A DNA stretch of 64,000 bases. Origin: JAHEKO01 sp965212505. GTDB lineage: Bacteria > Acidobacteriota > Thermoanaerobaculia > Multivoradales > JAHEKO01. The stretch is from positions 3,348,001 to 3,412,000 of the forward strand of contig OZ243123.1 of assembly GCA_965212505.1 (NCBI GenBank), in the 5' to 3' direction. A program made the position numbers and the translations under genes. Of this stretch, positions 28,697-36,819 are shown piece by piece; the stretch's first letter is position 1, and every line of letters starts with the position of its first letter. The notes beneath the pieces are model-generated. The model was not told the origin of the DNA, did no database searches, and saw only the letters and a list, made by a program, of their open reading frames with translations.

Positions 28697-29536
28697 CTAG
28701 CCGGCGTCGGCCACGGGACGGGGCGCACGCTGCTCGGCAGCGCCCCGGCGGCTCTGAATGATCTCCGCCAAGATCGCGACCGCGATCTCGGCGGGCGTGT
28801 CACCGCCCAGCGGCAGCCCGATCGGAGCGTGAAGTCTCGACGGATCGAGCCCCAGCTCGCCCAACTCGGCCCGCACTCGCTCCACCTTGCGAGAGCTCCC
28901 CATCAACCCGAGATACTCCAATCGCTCCGGACGCCTGCGAAGCACCGCTGCAGCGGCGGCGAGATCCGTCTCCCAACAGCGCGTCACCACCGCGACCAGA
29001 AGAGCGCGACCTTCGTCCTCGAGGAACGGCTCTTCGAAGTCGCGCGACACCTCGGCGAACTCGACCCCTTCGGGAAAGAGCTCCGGTCGACGGAACTCGG
29101 AGCGATCCTCGACCACCCGCACTTCAAAATCGCACAGCACCGCATTGCGCGCCAACGCCTGTCCGACGGGGCCGCCGCCACAAATCACCAGCAGGGGTCG
29201 CTGTCTCAAGACTTCGATCAGAACGTCGGCGAATCCGCCACACACCATGCCGGTCGGCTCGCCGCGCGTCGCCTCCTCGGTTAGATAGTAGCGTTTGGTC
29301 TGGGCCGGGCCGTCGTCGGAGAGTTGGCGCCGAGCGTCAGCAGTGACGAGCGCTTCGAATGCGCCACCTCCCAGATTTCCGTAGGCGTCGCCACGCGGCG
29401 AGACCAGGAGCTTCCAACCGACCTTGCCAGGAGTCGAACCCTCGGCCTTCACGATCTGGCAGAGCGCCACGCGGCCGAGCGTCTCTAGACGGCGGCTCGC
29501 CTCCGCCAGGACCTCGTCGGTTCGGGGTAGACCCAC
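28697..29536 (-). CDS. XdhC/CoxI-family molybdenum-enzyme maturation protein
   Basis: The 279-residue protein has an N-terminal XdhC_CoxI domain (ALCQIVKAEGSTPGKVGWKLLV, then NLGGGAFEALV) and a C-terminal Rossmann domain (PLLVICGGGPVGQALARNA, then YLGLMGSSRKVERV). The family sulfurates or inserts the molybdenum cofactor in xanthine-dehydrogenase-type enzymes. In the usual GGGCxE motif the Cys is Ala here, whereas the second Cys (GMVCGGFADV) is kept. No dehydrogenase genes are adjacent, so the client enzyme is not known. It follows the metzincin gene by 11 bases on the same strand. Confidence 0.85.
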   Translation of the reverse strand: MGLPRTDEVLAEASRRLETLGRVALCQIVKAEGSTPGKVGWKLLVSPRGDAYGNLGGGAFEALVTADARRQLSDDGPAQTKRYYLTEEATRGEPTGMVCGGFADVLIEVLRQRPLLVICGGGPVGQALARNAVLCDFEVRVVEDRSEFRRPELFPEGVEFAEVSRDFEEPFLEDEGRALLVAVVTRCWETDLAAAAAVLRRRPERLEYLGLMGSSRKVERVRAELGELGLDPSRLHAPIGLPLGGDTPAEIAVAILAEIIQSRRGAAEQRAPRPVADAG

Positions 29537-29547
29537 AGCGGACGCGC

Positions 29548-30804
29548 TCAGCGTCCTGCGGGCGCCCGATAGAGCTCTTCGGCCGCCTTCAGATCGTCGG
29601 GCGCCAGCGGCTCGGCTCCGTCGATCTCCTTCGACAGCTCACCCGACATCACCGACGCACCGGCGGAGTGGGACAAACCGAGAGAGTGGCCCAGCTCGTG
29701 TGCGAAGACGCGGGACGCATAGGACATGTCGCGAGACAGCAGACAGGAGGCGCCGTCGTTGACCAGGATGTCGGCGCCGAGAATCTCCAAATGCTGCCGG
29801 CCTCGGTAGGCCACCTTGCGGCCGGCACCGACTCGCTCGCACGACTGACCTCGCCCGTTATCGAACCAGATTCCGGACAGAGCCAGCACACCGCCCGAGG
29901 AGCAGCTGAAGCGACCGGCCAGATCGCCTCCGGGGTCCCCGAAAGCGACCAGGTTCACGCCATCGAAGCCGCCGAGCGCCGACTTGCCTCGCACCACGCC
30001 ACCGTTCTGCAAGGTCACCGCTCCGTTGGTGGCCCGGGTCCACACTCGACGTGCCCGAAGGAACGCACCCCGTCCAGCCCCCTTGCCGTCGAAGCCGGCG
30101 CCGTCGAAGCTCCACTTGACGGCCTGATCGCGATCGAAGTCGGACCAACGGAAGTTGAGCTGCGTGCAGCGATCGTCGAGTAGGCGGCCGGTGGGACGCA
30201 GCTCTCGAAGATCTCCGAGCGCCGGGTCGAGGTAGTAGTCGATCGGCCGCTGAAGGGATCCCGCCCGATCGGTAATCCAGTTGACGAAGCCGGCGAAGTC
30301 ACGCATCGGCTCCCTCGCGAGCGGCGCGGCGCTCCCCTCGGCGACCGGCACGCTGAGCGCCTCCGAGAGCGAACGAACGGCGACTCGCGCCCCTCCCGCC
30401 TCGACCTCGGAGAACGCTCCGAGCATCAGGTGAAGCACGCCGTAGGTGCCGTCACCTCGCGGCGCAAGGAAAAGCAGCAGGCGCTCACCGACGCGAAACT
30501 CGGGAACTCCCCAGATCCGCAGGCCGATGCCGTCCGGCCCGATGCCCCCGGGGAGCCTCACGACGATGGTGCTGCCGGTGACGTACCCCTTGAGCAGGCG
30601 CTCGATCTGAATGAAGTAGTCGGTCGAGGGCGGTCCGGCAATCGGCGCCGGTTCGACCACCTCGACGGTCGCCTGTACAACCACCGCCGCCTCATCGACG
30701 AGCGCTTCGTCGGGAACGAGCACATAGGAGGTCGCGTTGGCCATCCAGGCGCAGGAGCCGAGAAGGACCGTCCAGACGATGGCGAACGCAAACCGTTTCT
30801 TCAT
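29548..30804 (-). CDS. Secreted metzincin (matrixin-like) zinc metalloprotease
   Basis: The 418-residue protein has a signal peptide (MKKRFAFAIVWTVLLGSCAWMANA). Its C-terminal zinc site HELGHSLGLSH has ligands His369, His373 and His379 with catalytic Glu370. The Met-turn SVMSG follows a few residues later, as in matrixins. The N-terminal half (about 25-200) contains VDEAAVVVQATVEVVEP and VTGSTIVVRLPGG, a fold often found ahead of such protease domains. ATG 30804 has GAGGAAC upstream; the open frame to 31038 is an artefact over fmdB. Many Cys residues in the catalytic part suggest disulfides. Confidence 0.88.
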   Translation of the reverse strand: MKKRFAFAIVWTVLLGSCAWMANATSYVLVPDEALVDEAAVVVQATVEVVEPAPIAGPPSTDYFIQIERLLKGYVTGSTIVVRLPGGIGPDGIGLRIWGVPEFRVGERLLLFLAPRGDGTYGVLHLMLGAFSEVEAGGARVAVRSLSEALSVPVAEGSAAPLAREPMRDFAGFVNWITDRAGSLQRPIDYYLDPALGDLRELRPTGRLLDDRCTQLNFRWSDFDRDQAVKWSFDGAGFDGKGAGRGAFLRARRVWTRATNGAVTLQNGGVVRGKSALGGFDGVNLVAFGDPGGDLAGRFSCSSGGVLALSGIWFDNGRGQSCERVGAGRKVAYRGRQHLEILGADILVNDGASCLLSRDMSYASRVFAHELGHSLGLSHSAGASVMSGELSKEIDGAEPLAPDDLKAAEELYRAPAGR

Positions 30805-30814
30805 CGATCGTTCC

Positions 30815-31132
30815 TCAGTCCGACGGACTCGAACTGGCCGCCTTGCCGGCCGTCTTACCGGCCCCCTCGGAGGCTCCCTTGCTCGAGGAACTCTCCGAGC
30901 CGGAACTCGAGTCACTCCCCTTCGAGCCCTCGCCCGAGTCGCCGGCACCCTTGCGACCGCCGTAGTCCGTGACGTACCAACCGGTCCCCTTGAACTGAAC
31001 GGCCGGCGCGGAGATGAGGCGCTGCAATGCGCCGCCACACTTGCCGCACTCCTTGAGTTTGTCGTCGGAGAGACGCTGGAGCACCTCGGTTCGGTCTCCG
31101 CAGTCGTCGCACTGGTATTCGTAGATTGGCAT
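30815..31132 (-). CDS. FmdB-family zinc-ribbon protein
   Basis: This is a 105-residue protein. It starts MPIYEYQCDDCG and has a second CxxC (CGKCGG), together a four-Cys zinc ribbon. The motif FKGTGWYVTDY closes the domain, as in the FmdB/CxxC_CXXC_SSSS family. The tail (about 65-105) is rich in Ser, Gly and Lys and probably disordered. Family members are called putative regulators, but their role is not established. An ATG three codons upstream (31141) is possible. It lies 10 bases upstream of the protease gene. Confidence 0.85.
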   Translation of the reverse strand: MPIYEYQCDDCGDRTEVLQRLSDDKLKECGKCGGALQRLISAPAVQFKGTGWYVTDYGGRKGAGDSGEGSKGSDSSSGSESSSSKGASEGAGKTAGKAASSSPSD

Positions 31133-31154
31133 CAGACTCACTCAGCGGAAGCTG

Positions 31155-31946
31155 TCAGCCTCCCATCGCCTCGCCGCCGGTCTTGAGCTGGACCTTGACG
31201 GGTCCACCTCCCTCGCTTCCCACCTCCCCCGCCGCCGAACGGCGGACGAGCTGGAGCGTCTGAAAAGCGTAGAGCAGCTTGGCGTTCTCCGCCGGAGCCA
31301 GCGGGCCCTCGGCGCATAGATCGTACAGGGTTCTTCTGCCATCGACCAGTTCGAGCAGGGCCGCTTCATCGCCGTCGAGGCCGATCTCGATCAGGTCTTC
31401 CCAGTTGAAGCGCGGCTCGAAGACGGTGTCACGCCGACCGAGTCGACCGACCAGAGGGCGCGCCTGCGGCGCCTGCCGAATACCGCGCACGATCACCTGC
31501 CGCATCGGCAGCTGGATCTGCACCATCTCCGGCCCGTAGAACTCACCGACGTTGAAGTTCACCTCACCGTCGCGCCAGAAGAACAGGCTCCACACGATCG
31601 CTTCGATCTGCTCTTTGATCGAGTGCAGCACCTCGGCCGGGGTCAAGAGCTTCATCTTGAGGAGGAGAACACCGAGCCGTTGGTTCGAACTCTGCAGCGC
31701 CGCGCTCACCTCGGCGTAGGCTTCCGTCGAGATCTTGCCCTCGCGAACGAGGTGATCGCCCAGGCTGTCGGCTCGATCGCTCGAGGCGGCGTGGATCACG
31801 TAGCCGTCTCGAATGTAGACGTGCTTCGTGGTCTCTTCGTTCCGAGCTTCGATGACGCCCGGCACGCGGAACCGCTCGATCGAATGAAGCATCTCCGGCA
31901 GGGTGCTGTCGGAGAGCGAAGCTTTGAAGTGGAACCGTTGGTTCAC
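31155..31946 (-). CDS. DUF4388 (PATAN-like) domain protein
   Basis: The 263-residue protein begins FKASLSDSTLPEMLHSI, the DUF4388 entry motif, followed by YIRDGYVIHAASSDRADSLGDHLVREGKI. A second block, LLKMKLLTPAEVLHSIKEQIEAIVWSLFFWRDGEVNF, resembles the same domain's C-terminal portion. DUF4388 proteins occur with gliding, motility and two-component systems, and act as adaptors by inference. The start is chosen as GTG 31946 with AGGG upstream; the frame is open to 32060. A TATACT hexamer lies at 31971-31966 on this strand and may be its -10 box. The gene is divergent from moeA. Confidence 0.72.
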   Translation of the reverse strand: MNQRFHFKASLSDSTLPEMLHSIERFRVPGVIEARNEETTKHVYIRDGYVIHAASSDRADSLGDHLVREGKISTEAYAEVSAALQSSNQRLGVLLLKMKLLTPAEVLHSIKEQIEAIVWSLFFWRDGEVNFNVGEFYGPEMVQIQLPMRQVIVRGIRQAPQARPLVGRLGRRDTVFEPRFNWEDLIEIGLDGDEAALLELVDGRRTLYDLCAEGPLAPAENAKLLYAFQTLQLVRRSAAGEVGSEGGGPVKVQLKTGGEAMGG

Positions 31947-32027
31947 GGTGGCAACCCTAGCGTTCAGTATAGCATTGCCCAGAGCATTCGAAGTGAACCA
32001 CAACATAGTGGAAGTGACTGAAAAAGA

Positions 32028-33224
32028 ATGGCTTTGACCCCTCCTGACGAGGCGTGGCAAAGGCTCGAAACGTACCTCGAGCCGCTCGCTCCCGAGCGTG
32101 TTGTGCGACGCGACGCGGTCGGCCGCGTGCTCGCCGAGCCGCTCGAGTCCACCGTCGACGTACCGGCAAACGACGTCTCGGCGATGGACGGCTACGCGGT
32201 CGGCGTGGAGGTCGCCGCCGGCGCGAGCCTCCCGGTCGCCGGAGTTGTTGCGGCAGGCGATGCGCCCGGGTTCGACCTACCGAGTACCGCTGCAGCCCGC
32301 ATCATGACCGGCGCTCCGTGCCCACAGAGCGCAGTCTCGGTCGTACCGGTCGAGGCGACCGACAACGGTGACGAGAGCGTCCGTTTCGAGGCACCGAGCG
32401 GCGTCGGCCGGCATATCCGCAGGAAGGGAGAGATCCTCCGCGTCGGTGAACCGCTGCTGACGCCGGGAGCGGCGCTGACACCGGGGGCACTGTCGCTTCT
32501 GGCGAGCCACGGCTACGCCGATCTCGCTGTCCATTCGCGGCCAAGCGTCGCCTTTCTCACCACTGGCGACGAGGTCGTGCCGCCAGAGATCGAGCCCGGG
32601 CCGGGTCAACTCCGCGACTCTCACACCGACTTTCTCCTGGCAGCGGGCGCCGGCCTCGGTCTGACGTTCCGGCACCTCGGCATCGCTCCCGACCAGCCGG
32701 AGGTGCTGGAGGAGATGATCTCCGCCGGCCTCGAGGCGGATGTTCTGCTCGTCTGCGGCGGGGTGTCGATGGGAGAGTTCGATTTTGTCGAGGCTGCGTT
32801 GGAGCGACTCGGATGCGACGTGCTGTTTGACGCCGTCGCCGTCCAGCCGGGCAAGCCGCTGGTAGCGGCGCGCCATGCAAACGGCTGGCTGTTCGGACTC
32901 CCGGGGAACCCCGCCTCGGTGATGGTCACCTTCTGGCTCTTCGTCCAGCCGCTGCTTCGCCGCCTGATGGGACACCCCGACCGCTACCTCGGGAACCTGA
33001 TGACCGGCACACTCGTCGGAGAGACGCCGGGCGCTCGCGACCGAGACCGCTACCTCCCCGCCGAGATCCGGTCAACCGAAAACGGCCTCGAAGTCACGCC
33101 GGTCGCCCCCAAAGGCTCTCACGACCAGCTGGCCTATGCTCGTGGAACGGCGCTCCTCCGGGTGCCCGCCGGCGCAGCGCCGGGCCGGACCGGCGATCCG
33201 TGTCAAGTGTTGCCGTTCGGGTGA
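32028..33224 (+). CDS. moeA: Molybdopterin molybdenumtransferase
   Basis: This 398-residue enzyme inserts molybdate into adenylylated molybdopterin. Hallmarks are DVPANDVSAMDGYAV, GAARIMTGAPCP-like TAAARIMTGAPCP, GRHIRRKGE, VAFLTTGDEVV, GQLRDSHTDFL, VCGGVSMGEFDFV and QPGKPLVAARH. LFGLPGNPASVMVTFWLFV also matches. All four MoeA domains appear present. Cofactor made here could serve MsrP and whatever enzyme the XdhC homologue matures. The ribosome-binding site (GAAAAAGA) is weak. Confidence 0.95.
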   Translation: MALTPPDEAWQRLETYLEPLAPERVVRRDAVGRVLAEPLESTVDVPANDVSAMDGYAVGVEVAAGASLPVAGVVAAGDAPGFDLPSTAAARIMTGAPCPQSAVSVVPVEATDNGDESVRFEAPSGVGRHIRRKGEILRVGEPLLTPGAALTPGALSLLASHGYADLAVHSRPSVAFLTTGDEVVPPEIEPGPGQLRDSHTDFLLAAGAGLGLTFRHLGIAPDQPEVLEEMISAGLEADVLLVCGGVSMGEFDFVEAALERLGCDVLFDAVAVQPGKPLVAARHANGWLFGLPGNPASVMVTFWLFVQPLLRRLMGHPDRYLGNLMTGTLVGETPGARDRDRYLPAEIRSTENGLEVTPVAPKGSHDQLAYARGTALLRVPAGAAPGRTGDPCQVLPFG

Positions 33225-33253
33225 GCGGCGGGGGCTCTGCTAGCCTGGCTCGA

Positions 33254-33730
33254 ATGCTCCTGCGAATCGCCTGCGCCCTGCTCCTGGCTGTTCCGGCCGC
33301 GGCCGGCGCTGGCAGCGTCGACGATCTCGCGTGGATGAGCGGCTGCTGGCGGTCCGAGCGCACAACGACGCTCCTCGAAGAGTGCTGGCTGCCGCCGCGG
33401 TCCGGCATGATGATCGGCGTCAATCGGACGAGCGGCGAAAAAGGCTATTCGTTCGAGTTCCTTCGCATCGTCGACGAGGACGACGCTGTCGTCTACTTGG
33501 CGAGCCCTTCCGGCAAGGAGGCGGTCCCCTTTCGGGCCACCGAATTGGGTGAGCGCCGCGTGGTCTTCACCAACCCGGAGCACGACTTCCCGCAGAGGAT
33601 CGCCTACTGGCTCGAAGACGACCGGCTCCACGCCCGTGTCGAAGCCGAGGTCGACGGCGAGATGACCGGCTTCGAGCTCGTGTGGAGTCGCTCGCCGAGT
33701 GGTTGGGCCGCGCCGACCCGGGACAACTGA
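33254..33730 (+). CDS. Secreted DUF6265-like protein
   Basis: This 158-residue protein has a signal peptide (MLLRIACALLLAVPAAAGAG). The mature part begins VDDLAWMSGCWRSE and includes EECWLPPRSGMMIGVNRT, FPQRIAYW and ARVEAEVDG. These match the DUF6265 family of calycin-like beta-barrel proteins of unknown role. ATG 33254 is chosen because it begins the signal peptide; the frame is open upstream to 33200 within the moeA 3' end. It starts 29 bases after moeA. Confidence 0.7.
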   Translation: MLLRIACALLLAVPAAAGAGSVDDLAWMSGCWRSERTTTLLEECWLPPRSGMMIGVNRTSGEKGYSFEFLRIVDEDDAVVYLASPSGKEAVPFRATELGERRVVFTNPEHDFPQRIAYWLEDDRLHARVEAEVDGEMTGFELVWSRSPSGWAAPTRDN

Positions 33731-33864
33731 GCCCGGACCGGCTCCGTGTTCGGAACAGGGTGAGACGTGTCGTTTCTCATAGTCGGCCGTCACGCGGGAG
33801 GCGAGACTCTCCGCAGATGCGCCATGCAACGGCCCCGACATCGCGCTTTCGAGAGGAGGCCAGA

Positions 33865-35097
33865 ATGATTGGCTCGAAGTCCCTCATCGCGGCTCCTTCC
33901 TCGACCCATCGCTTCCTCCGAGCCGGCCTTGCGCTCCTCCTGTTGCTATGTGTGATCGCCGTCTCGGCGCGGGCCGACCAGGCCCCGACCGACACGGGGC
34001 ACCTCGACGTGAGCGCCAAGTCGGGACCCAAGAAACACCGAAAGCGCCAAGCTCGTCCCGTCAAGATGGGGACTTCGGGCGGCAACGTCAACGACTTCAC
34101 CGTCGACCCACCCTTCGTTTCGTGCTGCAGTGGAACGCTGGGAGCGCTCCTCGAGAAGCAGGGTGAGCTGTACGTCCTGAGCAACAACCACGTCCTCGCC
34201 AAGAGCAACAACGCGCAACTCGGCGACCCCGTCAACCAGCCCGGCACGCTCGACAACGGCTGCGACGCGCCCGAAACCGATTTCGTCGCCACGCTCAGCG
34301 GCTTCAAGAAGATCAAGCTCGACAAGGGCAAGAACAAGGTCGACGCAGCCATCGCGGCAGTCGACCCGGGCAGCGTCGACACCTCCGGCGCGATCGTCGG
34401 CATCGGCGTACCCGGAGACGAAACCGTGAAGCCGACCGTCGGCATGTTCGTGCAAAAGGCGGGACGCACCACGGGCTTGCGCAGAGGCATCGTCGATACC
34501 GTGAACATGAGCGTCTTCGTCGAGTACCTCTCGGAGTGCTCTTCGGACGCCACTCTTCACGTGGCCAGATTTGTCAAGCAGTTCCGCATCGTTTCGGCAA
34601 CCTCGAAGTCCTTTTCCGACCTCGGCGACTCCGGCTCGGTCATCTTGGAAGACACCACCAACTGCCCCGCCCACGTCGGCCTTCTCTTCGCCGGCAACCA
34701 GGCTTTCACTATTGCCAACCCGATGAGCGCGGTGATGAAGGAAGTCAAAAAGATCAAGCCCAAGGGCAAGGCGACGATGGTCGGATGCTCGAAGGACGGC
34801 AGCACTCGAGCCTCCAAGGCTCTCCTCGCCTTCCCCGAGATCGAGAAGCGCCAACTTCGGCTCGCCAAACGCATCCAGTCGCGCACCGACTCCACGATCC
34901 TCGAAATCCGGGGGGTCCACGGCATCGGCATCAGCCAGTCCACGACCCGCCCGGGTTCACCGGTCTTCAAGGTTCTGGTCGACGCAAGTCTGCCGGAGGC
35001 CGCGAAGAGCATCCCCGCTGAAATCGAAGGCGTTCCGGTCGAGGTCGAGTTGTCGGCGCCAATTCGGGCGCTTGGTTGTGGGCAGCGACATAGGTAG
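33865..35097 (+). CDS. Secreted trypsin-like serine protease
   Basis: The 410-residue protein has a signal peptide (hydrophobic 19-35, cut near SARA). The S1-type catalytic triad is readable as His109 in LSNNHVLA, Asp160 in KVDAAIA and Ser256 in LGDSGSVI. A Lys/Arg-rich stretch (about 50-68) follows the signal. The C-terminal 60 residues carry GVHGIGISQS, a small domain seen in related bacterial peptidases. ATG 33865 has AGGAGG five bases before it; the open frame to 33682 is unsupported. It ends 142 bases before the 19-codon peptide ORF, so processing of that peptide is conceivable but speculative. Confidence 0.85.
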   Translation: MIGSKSLIAAPSSTHRFLRAGLALLLLLCVIAVSARADQAPTDTGHLDVSAKSGPKKHRKRQARPVKMGTSGGNVNDFTVDPPFVSCCSGTLGALLEKQGELYVLSNNHVLAKSNNAQLGDPVNQPGTLDNGCDAPETDFVATLSGFKKIKLDKGKNKVDAAIAAVDPGSVDTSGAIVGIGVPGDETVKPTVGMFVQKAGRTTGLRRGIVDTVNMSVFVEYLSECSSDATLHVARFVKQFRIVSATSKSFSDLGDSGSVILEDTTNCPAHVGLLFAGNQAFTIANPMSAVMKEVKKIKPKGKATMVGCSKDGSTRASKALLAFPEIEKRQLRLAKRIQSRTDSTILEIRGVHGIGISQSTTRPGSPVFKVLVDASLPEAAKSIPAEIEGVPVEVELSAPIRALGCGQRHR

Positions 35098-35239
35098 TCC
35101 CTTGCGCTCGATCTTCCTCTCTCTGCAACCGTCGAATCGGTAGTTCTGTCAGTAAGCCTTCTCGCTGCGGTACTCCCTCTCCGGTGCCCGGCGTCGCTTT
35201 GTGACGCCAAAGCTCGCGCCAGAGAGGAGGTGTTGCCAA
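35098..35239. other. Leader region with two mutually exclusive hairpins
   Basis: No gene is seen here. Two small perfect stems overlap: GGCGTC/GACGCC (35190-35208) and GCTTTG/CAAAGC (35196-35213). Only one can form at a time. They lie upstream of the peptide ORF's AGGAGG and could be a terminator for the protease gene or a leader switch. Confidence 0.3.
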
Positions 35240-35299
35240 GTGAAGATCAAGACCGCAGTTCGCGCAGGCGAGGGGCCGTCAATCACCAGCAACGGCTAG
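35240..35299 (+). CDS. 19-residue peptide ORF upstream of the TPR gene
   Basis: A GTG at 35240 opens a 19-codon ORF, MKIKTAVRAGEGPSITSNG, ending TAG. A full AGGAGG lies nine bases upstream (35225-35230), an unusually good ribosome-binding site for a chance ORF. The peptide has a basic, Lys-Thr-x-Val-x-Ala-Gly front and a small polar tail. I recall short bacterial peptides with a KTxVxAG pattern of unknown role, some suspected to be modified peptides, but I could not check this. It has no signal sequence. It may be a signal or precursor peptide for the TPR protein that begins 81 bases later, or an upstream regulatory ORF. Confidence 0.5.
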   Translation: MKIKTAVRAGEGPSITSNG

Positions 35300-35330
35300 C
35301 TCTCGTTGGGCTAGGCCGCCGAGCCAGTCC

Positions 35331-35359
35331 TTGACCGCCTCTGGCCGCACCGTTATGAT
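35331..35359 (+). promoter_or_regulatory. Sigma-70-like promoter of the TPR gene
   Basis: TTGACC (35331-35336) and TATGAT (35354-35359) are separated by exactly 17 bases and each differs from consensus by one base. Transcription would start near 35366, leaving a leader of only about 15 bases before the TPR GTG. In a GC-rich genome this is a striking match. Confidence 0.65.
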
Positions 35360-35380
35360 TAGCCAGCTTTTCGCTGACAG

Positions 35381-36628
35381 GTGAGAGAACGACTCCTTTC
35401 AAGGCTCGCTCGGCGGCTCGGCTCTACTCGGAGCCTGGGTCCGGCGCAGAAACCGGTTCATGAGCCGGAGCCGTCAGACTATGACGGTGTTTTCAAGGCA
35501 CTCGTCCAACGCCTACCCACGCTAGTCGCCGAGGTAGAGCGGAACAAGGATCTGGCCGAGCGGCGCTACGCCGACCTAGTTGACGGACCGCCTGGCCGAC
35601 GCGACACGGTCATCGAGAACAGTCGCCCGTCGACCCTCGTAGCCTTTACGAGTCGTCTAACTCAGGAGAGCTTCGCAGAGCGATTCGGAGACGTTGAGCG
35701 CTCTCTCAAACTCGCAAGAGTGGCTGTGCGCACTGCGGAGGCTGCATCGACGTCGGATTACCTATCCGCTCAGTCTCATTCGGATCTTCACGCAGAGGCA
35801 CTCCTCTATCTTGGGAACGCGCTACGGCTCAACTCCGATACCGACGGCGCTCAGAAGGCCTTCGAACAAGCGGAAGCACTGCTGGACCAAGGGACAGGAG
35901 ATCGATCTCTAAGAGCCAACCTCTACAGCTTCCGAGCCTCCCTTTTCATGAGGCTTCGGCTTCTCGACCAGTCCGCGCGGCTGCTAGACAAGGAGATAGC
36001 GCTACGCCGCTTGCTTGGCGACCCGAGGCGCGTAGGCGTCGCTCTTACCGACCGCGGCATCGTTGCTTGCCAGCTTGGACCGCTTACCGAGGCTTGCAGG
36101 TACCTCCGGAAGGGCACTCTGCTGGCAGAAGACCAACAACTCGCACTAATCGCACTCATCAGTCTCTCAGAAGCCCTCGCAAGGAGAGGGCGGGGACTAG
36201 ATGCATGGACGGTCCTATGCCGGGCAGAAGCAGTAGCCGTCTTGACCGGCCCAGGTTCACTGAAGCTCAACCTGAGGTGGGCAAAGGGGCTTGCGTACCA
36301 AGCGCTCGGAGAGCACCGTGAAGCCGAGAAGTGCCTACGGAAAGTCCAAGAGTCACTGGCGGGCGACCATCGGCGCTTTCTAGCTGCTACCGCTTCTCTA
36401 GACCTCGCATGCGTCCTGGTGTGCAGAAAGAGGTTCAGCGAGGTCAAGCAGCTCGCCGCACAAGCAGCTAGCCTGCTCGCAGCCGAGAAGATTGGCGCTA
36501 GAGTCCTTGAGGCGACCTTGCTGTTGAGAACTGCGGCAGAGGCTGAATCCGCCAGTGAACGTCTAGCGGCGAAAGTCGCCAATTTCGTCGCTCGTTCACG
36601 ATACGATCGGGAAGTCCGCTTTGAGTGA
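35381..36628 (+). CDS. TPR-repeat protein of unknown function, atypical codon use
   Basis: The 415-residue protein has no signal peptide or membrane helix. Helical repeat pairs run from about residue 90 to 400: SLKLARVAVRTAEAA, EALLYLGNALRLNSDTDGAQKAFEQAEALLDQG, ALTDRGIVACQLG and GLAYQALGEHREAEKCLRKVQ. These are tetratricopeptide repeats and suit peptide or protein binding. Codon choice departs from neighbouring genes, with many CTA, AGA, AGG, ATA and GTA codons, suggesting recent transfer or low expression. Start GTG 35381 lacks a good Shine-Dalgarno, which fits the very short leader. Its TGA overlaps the next GTG (GTGA). It resembles peptide-receptor TPR proteins only in architecture. Confidence 0.75.
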   Translation: MRERLLSRLARRLGSTRSLGPAQKPVHEPEPSDYDGVFKALVQRLPTLVAEVERNKDLAERRYADLVDGPPGRRDTVIENSRPSTLVAFTSRLTQESFAERFGDVERSLKLARVAVRTAEAASTSDYLSAQSHSDLHAEALLYLGNALRLNSDTDGAQKAFEQAEALLDQGTGDRSLRANLYSFRASLFMRLRLLDQSARLLDKEIALRRLLGDPRRVGVALTDRGIVACQLGPLTEACRYLRKGTLLAEDQQLALIALISLSEALARRGRGLDAWTVLCRAEAVAVLTGPGSLKLNLRWAKGLAYQALGEHREAEKCLRKVQESLAGDHRRFLAATASLDLACVLVCRKRFSEVKQLAAQAASLLAAEKIGARVLEATLLLRTAAEAESASERLAAKVANFVARSRYDREVRFE

Positions 36629-36819
36629 TTCTCGTGACGCCCCCCAAGTCTGAAAACCCGCGCGAACGCAAGGTGACGGCCCGTTTCACGGCCGACGAGG
36701 TGCAGCGTCTTGCCGAGGAGGCAAAGAGGCGCGGGGAGCCGATCTCGTCGTTGGTGCGAGATCTGGTGGTGGCAACCATCGACGAGGTGCAGGCGAAGCT
36801 CGAGGACGAGGACAAATGA
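36625..36819 (+). CDS. Ribbon-helix-helix protein, first of a tandem pair
   Basis: This 64-residue protein has RKVTARFTADEV (ribbon strand), a helix to KRRG, a turn EPISS and a second helix LVRDLVVATIDEV, a typical RHH/CopG-like DNA-binding fold. The GTG start at 36625 overlaps the TPR stop by four bases; a GTG three codons later is an alternative. It is related to the next protein along its length (shared x-K-x-TARFT, LVR-L-xATID). No toxin gene adjoins it. It may repress its own operon or regulate elsewhere with the TPR protein. Confidence 0.7.
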   Translation: MILVTPPKSENPRERKVTARFTADEVQRLAEEAKRRGEPISSLVRDLVVATIDEVQAKLEDEDK

